From the NCBI RefSeq assembly GCF_000513895.2, contig NZ_CP165782.1:2681501-2745500 (forward strand): DNA of 64,000 nucleotides, written 5' to 3'. Shown here in pieces: positions 9,431 to 19,900 of the stretch. The translations under genes were made by a program, and so were the position numbers. Every line of letters begins with the position of its first letter. Within the stretch, counting starts at the first letter, position 1. This DNA is from Ensifer sp. WSM1721. Lineage in GTDB: Bacteria; Pseudomonadota; Alphaproteobacteria; Rhizobiales; Rhizobiaceae. The notes beneath the pieces are model-generated. The model was not told where the DNA came from. It saw only the letters and a list, made by a program, of their open reading frames with translations, and searched no databases.

Positions 9431-10329
9431 CCCGCGTTCTCGTCTCTGGCGGCACCGGCTATGTCGGCCGCTTCATCGTCGAGCATCTGCTTGCGAGCGG
9501 CTACAAAGTCACGGTCGGCGGCCGGTCGCGGCCCGCGGACGGCTACTTCTCCCAAGCCGTACCTCATGTTCCGCTGCGCCTCGATCCGGATGCGGACCAG
9601 ATCGCCGCTTTCGACGACGTCTACTATTTCGTGCATGCCGCGTTCGAGCATGTCGAAGGCAAATACCGCGGCGGCGAAGGCCATGACCCCGAGGGTTTCC
9701 GCCGCGCCAATCTCGACGGCACGGTCCGTCTCTTCGAAGAAGCTCGCGCCGCCGGCGTGCGCCGCTCGGTCTTTCTGTCGAGCCGCGCCGTCTATGATGA
9801 GACAGCATCGCCTGTCCTCGACGAAACGTCGCCCGCTGAGCCCGACACGCTCTACGGGCAAGTGAAGCTTGCCGCCGAGGATGCATTAAAAGCGACTGCC
9901 GGCCACGGCTTCGTCACCGCCAGCCTGCGCGTCACCGGCATATATGGCCCCGCAGGTCCCGGCCGGAAACACAAATGGAGCGGGCTCTTCGCCGATTATC
10001 TCGCCGGCAAACCTGTCGCGCCGCGCATCGGCACGGAAGTCCATGGCGATGATCTCGCTGAGGCCGTTCGCCTGATGCTGGAAACCGACGCGGCGAAAGT
10101 CTCCGGCAAAGTCTTCAACGTCTCGGACGTGCTGACCGACAACCGCGAAATCCTTTCCGCACTACAGTCGACGACCGGCTGTCCCCATCCCTTGCCGCCG
10201 GCGGCTGAGCGGAGCGGGTTCAAGGTGATGTCCACCGACAGGCTGCGCGCCCTTGGCTGGGCGCCGGGCGGAAGCGAGCGGCTGGCGGCGACCATCCGGG
10301 AATTGGCCGGGGACATGCGGTCATCATGA
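9427..10329 (+). CDS. sqdC: SqdC-type NAD(P)-dependent epimerase/dehydratase
   Basis: 300-residue extended short-chain-dehydrogenase protein, third gene of the sqd operon. The Rossmann motif GGTGYVG lies at 8-14 and a YxxxK active-site pair is in TLYGQVKLAAED (about 142-150). The ATG at 9427 overlaps the sqdD stop (ATGA). Its biochemical step is not settled. It belongs to the operon that makes SQDG, and I use the sqdC name from that operon and from fold, not from any unique motif. Confidence 0.82.
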   Translation: MTRVLVSGGTGYVGRFIVEHLLASGYKVTVGGRSRPADGYFSQAVPHVPLRLDPDADQIAAFDDVYYFVHAAFEHVEGKYRGGEGHDPEGFRRANLDGTVRLFEEARAAGVRRSVFLSSRAVYDETASPVLDETSPAEPDTLYGQVKLAAEDALKATAGHGFVTASLRVTGIYGPAGPGRKHKWSGLFADYLAGKPVAPRIGTEVHGDDLAEAVRLMLETDAAKVSGKVFNVSDVLTDNREILSALQSTTGCPHPLPPAAERSGFKVMSTDRLRALGWAPGGSERLAATIRELAGDMRSS

Positions 10330-10381
10330 GCTTGACTATCACCGCCGGCGGGCGAATGAGGGCGAAAGCGCCAGGACCTGC

Positions 10382-11284
10382 CTATCCGAGATCGACCACC
10401 ACGATCTCCGGTGGCACCCCGAAGCGGATCGGGGCGATCGAACAACCGAGACCGCCCGAGACGATCAGGTTTCGATCCTCTTCGACAATATGGCCATAGG
10501 CGTAACGGTTGCCGAAGCGGGAAGGCACGACGGGAGAATGGCCGACGAAACGCACCTGCCCGCCATGGGTGTGGCCGGAAAGCGTCAGCGAAACCCGCGA
10601 GGGCACGGTCGCAAAGATATCCGGCTCGTGCGCAAGCAGGATGACCGGAGCGTCGTCGGTGACATGTCGCAGCGTGCCGTCGAGATCATCAAGCCCGGTC
10701 ATCCGCCGCCGGCTCCAGATCTTGCCGGGGCGCAGCGCGAGTTGATCCTCTAGTCCCGCGAGCCAAAAGCCGAAGCCGTCCTTCTCGAGCCGAACGGCGC
10801 GGTTGCTGTAGACCTCGATCCCGGCGCCCGCAAGCGCGCGATGGCCGAAAGTCTCGCCGCCGCCGTTCTGCTGCGCGGTCCTGTCTTCCCACCAGTCGTG
10901 ATTGCCCATGACGGCGTGAACGCCGAGCGGGGCTTGAAGCGTCGCCAATGCCTTCGACCATTCGCTCGAATGAACATAGCGGGTGACCAGATTCATTCCG
11001 GAGGCATAGTCGCCGAGGAGTACGGTGACATCGGCCTTGAGCGCATTCGCTCGCTCGCAGATGGAGACGATCCGGCTCGCTGGCATCCAGGGCTCGCAGG
11101 CGTGCAGGTCGGCAAGAGCCACGATGCGGAGCTTGAGACCGGGCGTCCAGCCGGGTGGCGTCAGGCGATACCGCGCGATATTGAGACGCGCGAGCGGCTC
11201 GACGGCAAAGCCATAGCTGCCGAGCGCCGCGAAGCTCGCGAAACTGCCGCCGAACAATTTCATGAAGCCGCGGCGGGTGATCAT
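10382..11284 (-). CDS. Exported metallophosphoesterase (YaeI-like)
   Basis: 300-residue calcineurin-like phosphoesterase. The amino end (ITRRGFMKLFGG then a hydrophobic run) looks like a Tat-type signal or anchor. All metal-ligand blocks are present: ADLHA, GDYASG, GNHDWW and SGHTHGGQ. Related proteins act on phosphodiesters or lipid-A precursors, but the substrate here is unknown. It starts 2 bp after the ruvB stop on the same strand, so it is probably the distal gene of the ruvCAB transcript. It converges with sqdC. Confidence 0.88.
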   Translation of the reverse strand: MITRRGFMKLFGGSFASFAALGSYGFAVEPLARLNIARYRLTPPGWTPGLKLRIVALADLHACEPWMPASRIVSICERANALKADVTVLLGDYASGMNLVTRYVHSSEWSKALATLQAPLGVHAVMGNHDWWEDRTAQQNGGGETFGHRALAGAGIEVYSNRAVRLEKDGFGFWLAGLEDQLALRPGKIWSRRRMTGLDDLDGTLRHVTDDAPVILLAHEPDIFATVPSRVSLTLSGHTHGGQVRFVGHSPVVPSRFGNRYAYGHIVEEDRNLIVSGGLGCSIAPIRFGVPPEIVVVDLG

Positions 11285-11286
11285 CG

Positions 11287-12327
11287 TCAGTCGTCCTCGA
11301 GCGTCAGGCGGAATTGCGTTGCCTCGAGATCCTTCGGCGGATTGAGGCCGAGATGCTTCCAGGCGTTGGCCGTCAGCACGCGGCCGCGTGGTGTGCGCTG
11401 GATAAAGCCCTGCTGGATCAGATAAGGCTCGATGATGTCTTCGATGGCATCGCGCGGCTCGGAAAGACCTGCCGCGATCGTCTCGATGCCGACCGGCCCG
11501 CCGCCGAAATTGTGGGCGATCATCGTCAGGTAGCGGCGGTCGAGCTGATCGAGCCCCATATTGTCGACCGAGAGCCGCGTCAGTGCCTCGTCGGCGATCT
11601 CCCGGGTCACGGCCTCGGCGCGCGCGACTTCGGCGAAATCGCGCACCCGGCGCAGGAGCCGTCCGGCGATGCGGGGCGTGCCACGCGCCCGGCGGGCGAT
11701 CTCGCGCGCACCCTCATCGGTCATGCCGAGACCCATCAACCGCGCACCGCGCCGGACGATCAGTTCCAATTCCTCGACCGTGTAGAAATTGAGCCGAACC
11801 GGTATGCCGAAGCGGTCGCGCAGCGGCGTCGTCAGGAGCCCGAGGCGGGTCGTCGCCGCCACGAGTGTAAATTTGGCGAGATCGATCTTCACCGAACGGG
11901 CCGCCGGCCCCTCGCCGATGATGAGATCGAGCTGGAAGTCCTCCATGGCCGGATAGAGGATTTCCTCGACGGCCGGGTTCAGACGGTGGATTTCGTCGAT
12001 GAAGAGCACGTCGCGCTCTTCTAGATTGGTGAGCAACGCCGCGAGGTCGCCGGCCTTGGCGATGACCGGCCCCGAGGTCGAGCGGAAATTTACCCCGAGC
12101 TCCTTCGCCATGATCTGCGCAAGCGTCGTCTTGCCGAGACCGGGCGGCCCGACGAATAGGACGTGGTCGAGCGCTTCGCCGCGATTGCGCGCCGCCTCGA
12201 TGAAGATCTTGAGATTGGCGCGCGCCTCCGCCTGGCCGGTGAATTCGTCGAGCGACTGCGGACGCATCGTCGCGTCGAGATCCTCGCCCCGTTTCTCCGG
12301 CGCAATCAAGCGTGCGGCTTCACTCAT
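11287..12327 (-). CDS. ruvB: RuvB, Holliday-junction branch-migration ATPase
   Basis: 346-residue hexameric AAA+ motor that pulls DNA through the RuvA-bound Holliday junction. Walker [10 protein letters not shown] lies at 60-68 and Walker B is in LFIDEIHRL (about 108-116). The arginine-finger region GPAARSV and the C-terminal winged helix ([13 protein letters not shown]) are present. The start ATG overlaps the stop of a 60-codon frame that follows ruvA. Length is normal. Confidence 0.98.
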   Translation of the reverse strand: MSEAARLIAPEKRGEDLDATMRPQSLDEFTGQAEARANLKIFIEAARNRGEALDHVLFVGPPGLGKTTLAQIMAKELGVNFRSTSGPVIAKAGDLAALLTNLEERDVLFIDEIHRLNPAVEEILYPAMEDFQLDLIIGEGPAARSVKIDLAKFTLVAATTRLGLLTTPLRDRFGIPVRLNFYTVEELELIVRRGARLMGLGMTDEGAREIARRARGTPRIAGRLLRRVRDFAEVARAEAVTREIADEALTRLSVDNMGLDQLDRRYLTMIAHNFGGGPVGIETIAAGLSEPRDAIEDIIEPYLIQQGFIQRTPRGRVLTANAWKHLGLNPPKDLEATQFRLTLEDD

Positions 12328-12506
12328 CTCAAACTTCCATTTCGGGCTGATTCGCAGTCATGGGAAACGCAGGCGTCAATGCCGATCATCGCCGTACTGC
12401 CGTGTTCAACCATACCGGGAGTGCCGCAGCCAATCCAGGCGCGGTCGGCTGACGATCCCGTTACTCCAATGTCTTTGTGGCTGCAGAATGGCCTGCCTCC
12501 CCTCAC
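12324..12506 (-). CDS. Doubtful 60-codon ORF bridging ruvA and ruvB
   Basis: A GTG-started frame whose start overlaps the ruvA stop by 4 bp and whose stop overlaps the ruvB ATG by 4 bp, so it fills the 175-bp gap exactly. The product ([14 protein letters not shown]..., four Cys) matches no family I know. Third-codon-position G/C looks clearly lower than in ruvA or ruvB, and AGG, GGA and GTA codons recur, which argues against an old, expressed gene. It may be chance, or a reading frame kept only for translational coupling. Confidence 0.25.
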   Translation of the reverse strand: MRGGRPFCSHKDIGVTGSSADRAWIGCGTPGMVEHGSTAMIGIDACVSHDCESARNGSLR

Positions 12507-13120
12507 CGCGACAATTCCCTCAGCCCGAGACGGATCAGCTTGGCGCTGTCGCCGCCCTCCCCGCCATTTTTCAGCGCCGCAGCAACGGCGTTCGCCGCCT
12601 GGTCGCGCGAATAGCCGAGATTAGTGAGCGCCGAGACCGCGTCGGCGATTGGCGCCGGGGCGACGCCCTCGCCGAGTTCTTGGCTAAGTACGATCGACGG
12701 GGCCATCTCGCCGGCAAAGGCCGGCGCCTTGTTCTTGAGTTCGGTGACGATACGCACGGCCACTTTCGGCCCGACACCCGGTGCGCGCGAGATCGACGTC
12801 TTGTCCTGCAGGGCAATGGCATTGGCGAGTTCGCCCGGCGTCAGCGTCGAAAGCACTGCCAGCGCCACCTTGGAACCCACGCCTTGCACGCTCTGAAGCA
12901 GGCGGAACCACTCGCGTTCCATCGCGGTCATGAAGCCGAACAGCTTCAACTGGTCCTCGCGCACATAAGTCTCGATGAAGAGCACCGCCGCCTCTCCCGC
13001 CCGTCCGAGCTTCGCGAGCGTGCGCGCCGAACAATGGGCGACGTATCCGACACCATGCACGTCGAGAACCACGTGATCCTCACCGATCTCGTCTATGGTG
13101 CCCTTGAGCTTGCCGATCAT
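12503..13120 (-). CDS. ruvA: RuvA, Holliday-junction recognition protein
   Basis: 205-residue RuvA, which binds four-way junctions as a tetramer and loads RuvB. The amino-terminal OB fold ([21 protein letters not shown]), the two helix-hairpin-helix motifs ([19 protein letters not shown] and [19 protein letters not shown]) and the carboxy-terminal RuvB-contact domain ([16 protein letters not shown]) are all visible. It lies 69 bp after ruvC on the same strand. Confidence 0.98.
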   Translation of the reverse strand: MIGKLKGTIDEIGEDHVVLDVHGVGYVAHCSARTLAKLGRAGEAAVLFIETYVREDQLKLFGFMTAMEREWFRLLQSVQGVGSKVALAVLSTLTPGELANAIALQDKTSISRAPGVGPKVAVRIVTELKNKAPAFAGEMAPSIVLSQELGEGVAPAPIADAVSALTNLGYSRDQAANAVAAALKNGGEGGDSAKLIRLGLRELSR

Positions 13121-13189
13121 CTGGCTTCGTCTTTCTGGATTGTTTGGAGGCTCTGTGCGTAACCACTTAAAGAAATTCCGGCGAGTGAA

Positions 13190-13702
13190 CTAGCCTGCAA
13201 GGGCCGCCAGCCGGCTCGTGATTGCCTGGCGATTGTGCGCATGACAAATGGCGATGGCGAGCGCGTCGGCGGCATCGTTGCCTTTGAACTCGACCTTCGG
13301 CATCAGGACCTTCAGCATCATATGGATCTGCTGCTTCTCGCCATGGCCGACGCCGATCACGGCCTTTTTCACCGCATTCGGCGCATATTCCGCGACCCTC
13401 AAGCCCGCTCGCGCCGGAACCAGCATGGCGATGCCGCGCGCCTGGCCGAGCTTCAGCGTCGCCGTCGCGTCCTTGTTGACGAAGGTCTGCTCCACCGCCG
13501 CCTCGTGCGGCTGATAACCGTGCACCACTTCGGCAAGCCCGTCATGCAACTGGCAGAGTCGTGAGGCGAGATCCATCTCGCCGTCGGACGTCACGGTGCC
13601 CGAGGCGACGAAACGCAGCGAATTGCCAAGCGTCTCGATAATCCCCCAGCCGGTGCGTCTCAATCCCGGATCGATGCCGATGATGCGAATCGTGCTCTGC
13701 AT
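13190..13702 (-). CDS. ruvC: RuvC, Holliday-junction resolvase
   Basis: 170-residue RNase-H-fold endonuclease that cuts Holliday junctions. The first catalytic Asp is Asp11 in [14 protein letters not shown]. The Glu block ([10 protein letters not shown]) and the terminal acidic pair in [16 protein letters not shown] complete the active site. It heads ruvC-ruvA-ruvB. A near-match to the alphaproteobacterial LexA box lies about 45 bp upstream, consistent with SOS control. Confidence 0.97.
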   Translation of the reverse strand: MQSTIRIIGIDPGLRRTGWGIIETLGNSLRFVASGTVTSDGEMDLASRLCQLHDGLAEVVHGYQPHEAAVEQTFVNKDATATLKLGQARGIAMLVPARAGLRVAEYAPNAVKKAVIGVGHGEKQQIHMMLKVLMPKVEFKGNDAADALAIAICHAHNRQAITSRLAALAG

Positions 13703-13746
13703 GCCTCACCCTATGTCGCTCATGGGGACGCTGCCAGCAAAAAGTG

Positions 13747-13761
13747 AACAAAACAAAAACA
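13747..13761 (-). promoter_or_regulatory. Candidate LexA (SOS) box upstream of ruvC
   Basis: On the plus strand the site reads GAAC-N7-AAAC; alphaproteobacterial LexA binds GAAC-N7-GAAC. One base differs from consensus. It lies 45 bp before the ruvC start, the expected distance for an operator, and ruv genes are SOS-controlled in many bacteria. Assignment is inference. Confidence 0.4.
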
Positions 13762-13774
13762 TTGCACAGAAACG

Positions 13775-13806
13775 CTGCCCTTTCGCGGAAAATCGCGAAA
13801 GCAGCC
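13775..13806. promoter_or_regulatory. Palindrome upstream of luciferase-like gene
   Basis: An inverted repeat CTTTCGCG-N6-CGCGAAAG (13781-13788 and 13795-13802), extended outward by GCTG and CAGC with a 2-base bulge on one side. It lies 67 bp before the ATG of the LLM oxidoreductase and between it and ruvC. The lack of a T-run and the position suggest an operator, not a terminator. No regulator gene is adjacent. Confidence 0.4.
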
Positions 13807-13872
13807 TTGGCGTTAGGAAACTTGAACCTACATTGCGATCGATCAATTTCTCTTAATGAAAAAGGCGTTGTC

Positions 13873-14880
13873 ATGATCCCTTTCTCCATTCTCGACCTTT
13901 CGCCGATCACCGAAGGCGGCAGCGTCGCCCAATCGCTCGAGAATTCACGCCGGCTGGCGATCGCCGCGGAAGAGAATGGCTACAAGCGCTTCTGGCTGGC
14001 CGAACATCACGGCATGAAGGGCATCGCCAGCGCCGCGACATCCCTCGTGATCTCCCACGTGGCCGCGGCCACGCAAGCCATCCGGGTCGGCTCGGGCGGC
14101 ATCATGCTGCCCAACCATTCGCCGCTCGTCATTGCCGAGCAATTCGGCACGCTCGCAGCGCTTTATCCCGGCCGTATCGATCTCGGCCTCGGTCGCGCCC
14201 CCGGCACCGACATGCGGACGGCGCAGGCGCTCCGGCGCAACATGGAGGCGAGTTCCAACAATTTCCCGAACGATGTCGTCGAACTCCAGGCGCTGCTTGG
14301 GCCCATCACGGAGGATCAGAAGATCATCGCCGTGCCGGGTGCGGACTCTAACGTGCCCATCTGGCTGCTGGGCTCAAGTCACTTCAGCGCCCACCTCGCC
14401 GGCATGCTCGGACTTCCCTTCGCCTTCGCATCGCATTTCGCGCCGGACATGCTGCTCTCCGCGCTCGAAATCTACCGCGAGCGCTTTACGCCGTCGCAGC
14501 AGTTGGATAAGCCCCACGTGATGGTCGGCGTCATGGGCGTTGCCGCCGATACGGATGACGAGGCGAACCACCTCTTCACCTCGATGCAGCAATCCTTCGT
14601 GGCGCTTCGCCGCAATGCGCGCGGGCGCTTCCCGCCCCCGGTCAAGTCGATGGACGGCCTCTGGAGTGCGGACGAGAAGATCTTCGTCGATCACGCCATG
14701 ACCTATGCGGTCGTCGGCGGCCCGGAAACCATCCGCCGCAAGATCGCGGCTTTCCTCGATCTCACCAAGGCGGACGAGCTGATTATCTCCATGCCGATCT
14801 TTGACATGGATAAGCGGCTGCATTCGCTGGAGCTGTTTGGTGATGCGCAGCGGCATCTTAAGACACTGGGCTCGGTGTAG
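13873..14880 (+). CDS. Luciferase-like (LLM) flavin-dependent oxidoreductase
   Basis: 335-residue bacterial-luciferase-fold monooxygenase or oxidoreductase using reduced flavin. The fold signature [18 protein letters not shown], the [16 protein letters not shown] strand and [13 protein letters not shown] place it in the MsnO8/YhbW-like LLM class. ATG 13873 is preferred; the open frame upstream (from 13744) adds a poorly supported leader. It stands alone between ruvC and yebC, on the opposite strand to both. Its substrate cannot be inferred. Confidence 0.9.
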   Translation: MIPFSILDLSPITEGGSVAQSLENSRRLAIAAEENGYKRFWLAEHHGMKGIASAATSLVISHVAAATQAIRVGSGGIMLPNHSPLVIAEQFGTLAALYPGRIDLGLGRAPGTDMRTAQALRRNMEASSNNFPNDVVELQALLGPITEDQKIIAVPGADSNVPIWLLGSSHFSAHLAGMLGLPFAFASHFAPDMLLSALEIYRERFTPSQQLDKPHVMVGVMGVAADTDDEANHLFTSMQQSFVALRRNARGRFPPPVKSMDGLWSADEKIFVDHAMTYAVVGGPETIRRKIAAFLDLTKADELIISMPIFDMDKRLHSLELFGDAQRHLKTLGSV

Positions 14881-14915
14881 CGATCGAAACGAATATGGGT
14901 AGTCCGCTTGGGCGC

Positions 14916-14945
14916 ACCCCCTCTGCCCGGCAGGGCAGAGGGGGT
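14916..14945. repeat. REP-like hairpin between convergent genes
   Basis: Perfect 13-bp stem ACCCCCTCTGCCC / GGGCAGAGGGGGT with a 4-base loop. It lies between the convergent LLM gene and yebC, so it can end transcripts from both sides. The C/G-rich sequence resembles the REP-type palindromes at 24618-24773 and 42004-42087 in general character, not base for base. Confidence 0.6.
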
Positions 14946-14985
14946 ATCAAGCCGTGTTCTCGGGTTCCCCGCTACTGTAGTCTGA

Positions 14986-15732
14986 TCAGGCCGAAAGCTT
15001 TGCCAGCACTTCCTCGGAAACTTCGAAATTCGAATAGACGTTCTGGACGTCGTCGTCGTCTTCGAGGTTGTCGATGAGCTTCATCAGCGACTGTGCCTTT
15101 TCCTCATCCACCGGCACGGTGTTCTGCGGCTTCCAGATCGCCTTGACGGTCTCCGCTTCCCCGAGCGTGCCTTCGAGCGCCTTAGAGACCTCGCCGATAT
15201 CCTCGAAACCGCAGATGATGGTGTGGCTCTCCTCGTCCGTCTCGACGTCGTCCGCACCCGCGTCGATCGCGGCTTCCATCACCTTGTCGGCATCGCCGGC
15301 GGAGAGCTTGTAGGTGATTTCGCCGACGCGGTCGAAGGAGAAGGAGACCGAGCCGGTTTCGCCAAGCGCTCCGCCCGCCTTGGTGAAGATGGAGCGGACG
15401 TTGGAGGCGGTGCGGTTGCGGTTGTCGGTCAGCGCCTCGACGATAACGGCGACGCCGCCCGGCCCGTAGCCCTCGTAGCGGACTTCCTCGTAGTTCTCCG
15501 CGTCACCACCGGAAGCCTTCTTGATCGCGCGTTCGATATTGTCCTTCGGCATGGATTGCGCCTTGGCGTTCTGGATCGCCAGGCGCAGGCGCGGGTTCAT
15601 GGTCGGGTCGGGCAGGCCAGTCTTTGCGGCAACGGTGATTTCGCGCGCGAGCTTGGAAAACATTTTGGAGCGCACCGCATCCTGACGGCCCTTGCGGTGC
15701 ATGATGTTCTTGAACTGTGAATGGCCAGCCAT
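14986..15732 (-). CDS. yebC: YebC/PmpR-family protein
   Basis: 248-residue YebC-family protein, starting with the diagnostic [19 protein letters not shown]. Members bind DNA as regulators or, in newer work on YebC paralogues, help ribosomes with hard-to-translate stretches. The typical three-domain length and the acidic carboxy part ([16 protein letters not shown]) are present. ATG 15732 is chosen; the open frame continues upstream to 15843 without family sequence. yebC is a usual neighbour of ruvCAB; here the LLM gene separates them. Confidence 0.95.
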   Translation of the reverse strand: MAGHSQFKNIMHRKGRQDAVRSKMFSKLAREITVAAKTGLPDPTMNPRLRLAIQNAKAQSMPKDNIERAIKKASGGDAENYEEVRYEGYGPGGVAVIVEALTDNRNRTASNVRSIFTKAGGALGETGSVSFSFDRVGEITYKLSAGDADKVMEAAIDAGADDVETDEESHTIICGFEDIGEVSKALEGTLGEAETVKAIWKPQNTVPVDEEKAQSLMKLIDNLEDDDDVQNVYSNFEVSEEVLAKLSA

Positions 15733-15806
15733 GGCGCCCTCTGCATGCATTGAATTTATTGGGATGGGGCGCCTTATAGTTTCATTGCCGCTGTCCGTCC
15801 AGCAGA

Positions 15807-15834
15807 GCCTTTTCTTTTCGAAAAACGAAAAGGC
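15807..15834 (-). terminator. Hairpin after the metallo-hydrolase gene
   Basis: Stem GCCTTTTC / GAAAAGGC with a 12-base A/T-rich loop. It lies just past the stop of the secreted metallo-hydrolase read on the minus strand, and upstream of yebC. No clear T-run follows, so it may end transcription only weakly. Confidence 0.4.
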
Positions 15835-15839
15835 GGCCT

Positions 15840-16676
15840 TCACACGCCCTGGAGAACGTAGATCAGCGGCTTGCTCGGCAGCGAGCGCAGAGAGACCTTG
15901 ACCGTCGGTCCGGTGGCAAAGCTCTTGTCGAAGTCGTCGCCGAACATGGCTAGAAAGGCGTTGGTCAACGGCCGGTGCATCGGCAGGATCAGCGCGGCGC
16001 GCAGCCGGGAGACGACGCGGCTCATGCTCTCGGCACCCATGGTCAAGCCACCGTCGACCGGCACCATCAGCACATCGAGTCGCCCGATTTGGCGATAGTG
16101 GCTGTCGTCGAGTTCGTAGTGCAGATGACCGAGATGGCCAATGCAGAGCCCGGCAACCTCGAAGATGAAGATTGAATTGCCGTTGGGCTCCATACCGTCG
16201 AAGCCGGAACGGATATCCGTCGTCACGTTACGGATATAGGTGTCGCCGACGACGAGGTCATGGCGGGCCGGCTCGCCGTCCTCGCCCCAGCCATGCAGCA
16301 CATGACGGATCGCCGGGTCCGGCGCCAGGGTATAGTGACTGGAATGGGCCTTGTTCATCGTCACCACGGTCGGCGGCGCTGCGGTCCGAAACCAGCCGTT
16401 GTAATCGGTGGCGATCGAGACGCCGCCGGGCGTTTCGATCAGGAACGTCGAGTGGCCGAGAAAGGTGATGCTCACCTCTTCTCCTGCTGCCGCCGCAGCG
16501 GGCGTGGCCGCAGGTGGCGCCGCGAAACCGACGAAGGTCGCCGCCGGCATGGCTTCGGCAATCGTCTGGCATTGGCTGACTGGGGCTGGTTGCTGTTGGG
16601 CATGCACCGGTTCCGGCCAGAACGCATGGATCAGCCAGATTAAGGCCAGGGTGTAGGCAAGGTATCGCAGCAGCAT
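15840..16676 (-). CDS. Secreted metallo-beta-lactamase-fold hydrolase
   Basis: 278-residue protein with a clear Sec signal peptide ([22 protein letters not shown]) and then an UlaG/beta-lactamase-like fold. [20 protein letters not shown] is the first strand-turn, [12 protein letters not shown] the later metal block and LPMHRP a final His block. The canonical HxHxDH is not obvious: SSHYTLAP stands in its place, so metal binding may be altered. It lies upstream of yebC on the same strand. Substrate unknown. Confidence 0.8.
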   Translation of the reverse strand: MLLRYLAYTLALIWLIHAFWPEPVHAQQQPAPVSQCQTIAEAMPAATFVGFAAPPAATPAAAAAGEEVSITFLGHSTFLIETPGGVSIATDYNGWFRTAAPPTVVTMNKAHSSHYTLAPDPAIRHVLHGWGEDGEPARHDLVVGDTYIRNVTTDIRSGFDGMEPNGNSIFIFEVAGLCIGHLGHLHYELDDSHYRQIGRLDVLMVPVDGGLTMGAESMSRVVSRLRAALILPMHRPLTNAFLAMFGDDFDKSFATGPTVKVSLRSLPSKPLIYVLQGV

Positions 16677-16765
16677 CCTTCACCTCTCACACGCTATCGG
16701 GCGCGGGATGAGGTAAAGTGTAAGCGGTCCTCCGCCCGCATCCCGCATCTCAAATTCATGAGAAA

Positions 16766-16813
16766 CGATCACAATGATTTCGGATCGATTGGAGGCCGAA
16801 ATCATCGTGATCG
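16766..16813. repeat. Long imperfect palindrome (rhizobial intergenic repeat type)
   Basis: Two 18-base arms (CGATCACAATGATTTCGG and its near-complement, 17 of 18 matching) flank a 12-base loop. It lies between the RND pump gene and the metallo-hydrolase. Its general form resembles the palindrome at 22372-22420, suggesting a dispersed family. Confidence 0.6.
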
Positions 16814-16912
16814 AGCGGCAGGCAGGATCATTCAAGCTGGTGATCCCGTCCAGCGCCAAACGGCTGACAGCCGCTCACAATCGCGTCATTGCAAGCGCAA
16901 ATCCGTCCGGCG

Positions 16913-19900
16913 TCACTCTCCCGCCGCAGCCGCCGGCTCGGCCGCCGGGGCCCGCTTCCGGCGCAGCGACCGCAGCGCGACGTAGAAGACCGGCGTCAGG
17001 AACAGGCCGAGGAACGTGACGCCGAGCATGCCGGAGAAGACGGCGGTGCCGAGCGACTGGCGCATTTCGGCGCCGGGTCCCGTCGCGATCACCAGCGGCA
17101 CGACGCCGAGGATGAAGGCGAAGGCGGTCATCAGGATCGGGCGAAGCCTGAGACGGCTCGCTTCAATCGCCGCTTCGACCGGCGTCTTGCCTTCTTCTTC
17201 GCCCTGGCGGGCAAATTCGACGATCAGGATCGCGTTCTTGGCGGCAAGGCCGATCAGCACGATGAGCCCGATCTGCGTCAGCACGTTGTTGTCGAAGCCG
17301 CGAAGCGAGACGCCGAGCAGAGCTGCGAGAACCGCAAGCGGGACGATCAGGATGATCGCCAGCGGCAGCACCCAGCTTTCATATTGCGCGGCCAGCGCCA
17401 GGAACACGAAGATCACCGACAGCGCGAAAATGAAGACGGCGGTGTTGCCGGTCTGGCGCTCCTGCAAGGCGAGTTCCGTCCATTCGAAGGTCGTGCCCTG
17501 CGGCAGGATCTGGCCGGCCAGCGCCTCCATCTTGTCGAGCGCCGTGCCGGTCGAGACACCGGGCGCCGGATTCCCCTGCAGGGGTACGGAGACGTACATG
17601 TTGTAGCGCTGGACAAGCGCCGGGCCGCTCGTATCGCGGATCTCGACAAGCGTTCCGAGCGGCACCAGCGCCCCGGAGGCGGAACGCACTTTCAGCGCGA
17701 GGATGTCGTCCCGTTCAACGCGGTACTGTTGGTCGGCCTGGGCACGCACCTGGTAGACGCGGCCGAACGCGTTGAAGTCGTTGACGTAAGACGTTCCGAG
17801 ATTGATCGAGAGCGTCTCGAAAATGTTCGGGATCGGCACGTTCAGCGCCCGCGCCTTGTCGCGGTCGATCGCCAGGAAGAATTGCGGGCTCGACGCCGAG
17901 AAGGTGGTGAATACGCCCGTGAGCCCCTCGGTTTGGTTGGCCGCACCCATCATCTGGAAGGCGAGCCCGAGGACGCGCCGCATGTCGGCGCTCTGGCGGT
18001 CCATGATCTGCATCTTGAAGCCGCCCGCATTGCCTATGCCGCGAACGGAGGGCGGCGGCACGGCGATGATGAAGGCTTCCTGGATGCTCTGCATCGCACC
18101 GAATATCTGACCGACGATCTGCGTGGCGCTCTGATTGTTCTTGAGCCGCTCCTCGAAACTGTCGAAGGGCGTGAAGATGACGCCGGCGTTGGACGCATTG
18201 GTGAAGGTGGCGCCACTGAAGCCCGCGAAGGCGACCGCATCCCGGACACCCGGCACCTCCCGAACCATCTCGGACGCCCGCCGCACGACCGCGTCCGTCC
18301 GCGCGAGCGAGGAACCTTCCGGGAGCTGGATGACGACGATGGCGTAGCCCTGGTCCATCTGCGGTATGAAGCCCCGGGGCACGATCTGCGCCATATAGGC
18401 AGTGGCCCCGAGCAGGGCGACGAAGACGACGAGAGACGCAACGATCGCCATTGTCGTCGTGACGAGGTGGCGCACCGCCCATGCGTAACCATCGGCCATG
18501 CGGTCGAAGCCACGGTTGAAGCCATTGGCGAAGCCGCGACCGAGCCGCGTCAGCGGATTGCGGCTCTCATGCTCGTGATTGTCGTGCGGGCGCAGGAGAA
18601 CGGCCGCAAGCGCCGGCGAGAGCGTCAGCGAGTTGATCGCGGAGATCACTGTCGCCACCGCGATCGTTACGGCGAACTGCAGGTAGAACTGGCCGGCGAT
18701 TCCCGGAATGAAGGCAGTCGGCACGAAGACGGCGGTCAGAACGAGGGAAATCGCTACGACCGCCGCGCCCACCTCGTCCATCGTCACATGCGCCGCCTCT
18801 TTAGGCGTCATGCCACGCTCCAGGTTGCGCTCGACATTCTCGACGACGACGATCGCGTCATCAACAACGATGCCGATCGCCAGCACCAGGCCGAAGAGCG
18901 TCAGCATGTTCAGCGAAAAGCCGAAGGCATAGAGCAGCGCGAAGGTGCCGACGAGAGAAACGGGAATGGCGACGATCGGAATGATCGCCGTACGCCAGGA
19001 CTGCAGGAAGACGATCACGACGAGGGCGACGAGGATCGCGGCCTCGCCGATCGTCTTGTAGACCTCGTTGATCGATTCCGAGATGAATTCGGTGGGGTTG
19101 TAAATGATCCTGTGTTCGAGTCCCTCGGGGAAATCCCTTGAAAGGTCCGCCATCGTCGCCTGGATCGCCTCGGCCGCCGCAAGCGCGTTGGTGCCGGGAC
19201 GGGAGAAGATACCGAGCGCGACCGCCGGGCTGCCGTTCAGGTAGCTGTTGGTGACGTATTCGCGGGCGCCGAGCTCGACGCGAGCGACATCCTGCAACTG
19301 CACCAGCCTGCCGTCTTCGGTAGCCTTTACGATCACGTAGCGGAACTGCCGGGCGTCGCTGAACCGGCCGTCGGTCCTCACCGTGTATTGGAAGGCTTCG
19401 TCGCCGGACATCGGCGGGCCACCGATGGAGCCTCCCGAAACCTGGACGTTCTGTTCGCGCAGCGCGTCGACGACGTCGCCTGCGGTCATGCCGTAGGCAG
19501 AGAGTTTCTGTGGGTCGAGCCAGACGCGCAAGGCGTATTCGCGCTCGCCGAACAGCGTGACGTCGCCGACGCCGTCGAGCCGGACAAGAATGTCGCGGAT
19601 GCGCGTGCGGGCGTAGTTGGAGACATAGAGCTGGTCGTAGCGATCGTTTGGCGACAGCAGATGGACGACCATCATCAGGTCCGGCGAACTCTTCGTCGTC
19701 GTGACGCCGATGCGCCGGACTTCCTCCGGCAGCCGCGGCTCGGCGACCGAGACGCGATTCTGCACTAGGACCTGCGCCTGGTCGAGGTTCGTGCCGAGCT
19801 TGAAGGTGATTGTCAGCGCCATCGAGCCGTCGGCCGTCGAATAGGACGACATGTACAGCATGTTCTCGACGCCGTTGATCTCCTGCTCGAGCGGGGTGGC

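Noticed and set aside
16889..19141. 750-codon plus-strand open frame
   Set aside because: Antisense to the RND transporter; the protein is Arg/Asp/His-rich with no domain and mirrors high third-position GC.
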